Source of the DNA: DASXTB01 sp036505615
Lineage (GTDB): Bacteria; Acidobacteriota; UBA6911; JACQSX01
Reading direction: 5' to 3'
Length of the DNA: 5,830 nt
NCBI GenBank assembly: GCA_036505615.1
Contig: DASXTB010000101.1
Location: 1-5,830 of the forward strand
The number at the start of each line of letters is the position of its first letter. The first letter of the stretch is position 1. Under the pieces are notes generated by a model. It made no database searches. It was not told where the DNA came from and saw nothing but the letters and a program-made list of their open reading frames with translations. The position numbers were made by a program, and so were the translations under genes. This document shows, piece by piece, positions 5,808 to 5,830 of this stretch.

Positions 5808-5830
5808 GACACGGCGACGCGGCGACACGG
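5808..5830. repeat. 8-bp tandem repeat running off the right edge
   Basis: Three consecutive units of consensus GACRCGGC are seen: GACACGGC (5808-5815), GACGCGGC (5816-5823) and GACACGG (5824-5830, cut by the window end). Together with the preceding ACCGCAGAGACG (5764-5775), this is the low-complexity 'gagacgc/gacacgg' DNA seen between genes in some Acidobacteriota and other soil or sediment bacteria. Confidence 0.6.

Overview
The window looks like a chromosomal segment from a diderm (Gram-negative-type) bacterium. It carries lpxB for lipid A synthesis, a typical bacterial mnmA, and an exported M1-like protein with C-terminal TPRs. The gene style and the palindrome-rich intergenic DNA, including tracts of the 'ACCGCAGAGACG...GACACGG' kind, suggest Acidobacteriota or a similar deep-branching, moderately GC-rich soil-type lineage. 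That placement is inference; no rRNA or other decisive marker is present.

Layout. Positions 1-618 hold no convincing gene. They contain a hairpin at the left edge, two inverted ~118 bp copies of a palindrome-rich repeat (111-228 and 472-588), and a ~240 bp spacer between them. An extended -10-like element (597-605) lies just outside the right copy and only 13 bp before the first gene. That gene (619-1437) encodes a 272-aa cytoplasmic coiled-coil protein. It reads like the C-terminal half of long HerA/FtsK-type 'ATP-binding protein' ATPases, with no ATPase domain. After a 46-bp gap come three tightly linked genes: mnmA (1484-2599), lpxB (2596-3765) and an M1-aminopeptidase-like gene (3762-5741). 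Both junctions are ATGA overlaps, so translation is probably coupled. The last ~90 bp return to repeat-type DNA: a hairpin with the same 13-bp palindrome seen on the left, and an 8-bp tandem repeat running off the edge.

How the genes relate. MnmA thiolates U34 of Lys, Glu and Gln tRNAs. LpxB makes the lipid A disaccharide at the inner membrane. The third protein is probably exported to the periplasm or envelope. The pairing of lpxB with an exported protein hints at a shared envelope theme, while mnmA upstream is probably just operon company.

Most notable observation: the M1-like protein keeps the fold signature and the exact HEXXH-X18-E spacing, but every catalytic position is replaced. The zinc site reads RRLAL-X18-D, the GAMEN exopeptidase motif is lost, and the catalytic Tyr is Gly. 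It is therefore predicted to be a non-catalytic 'pseudo-aminopeptidase' with a TPR tail, intact and translationally coupled to lpxB.
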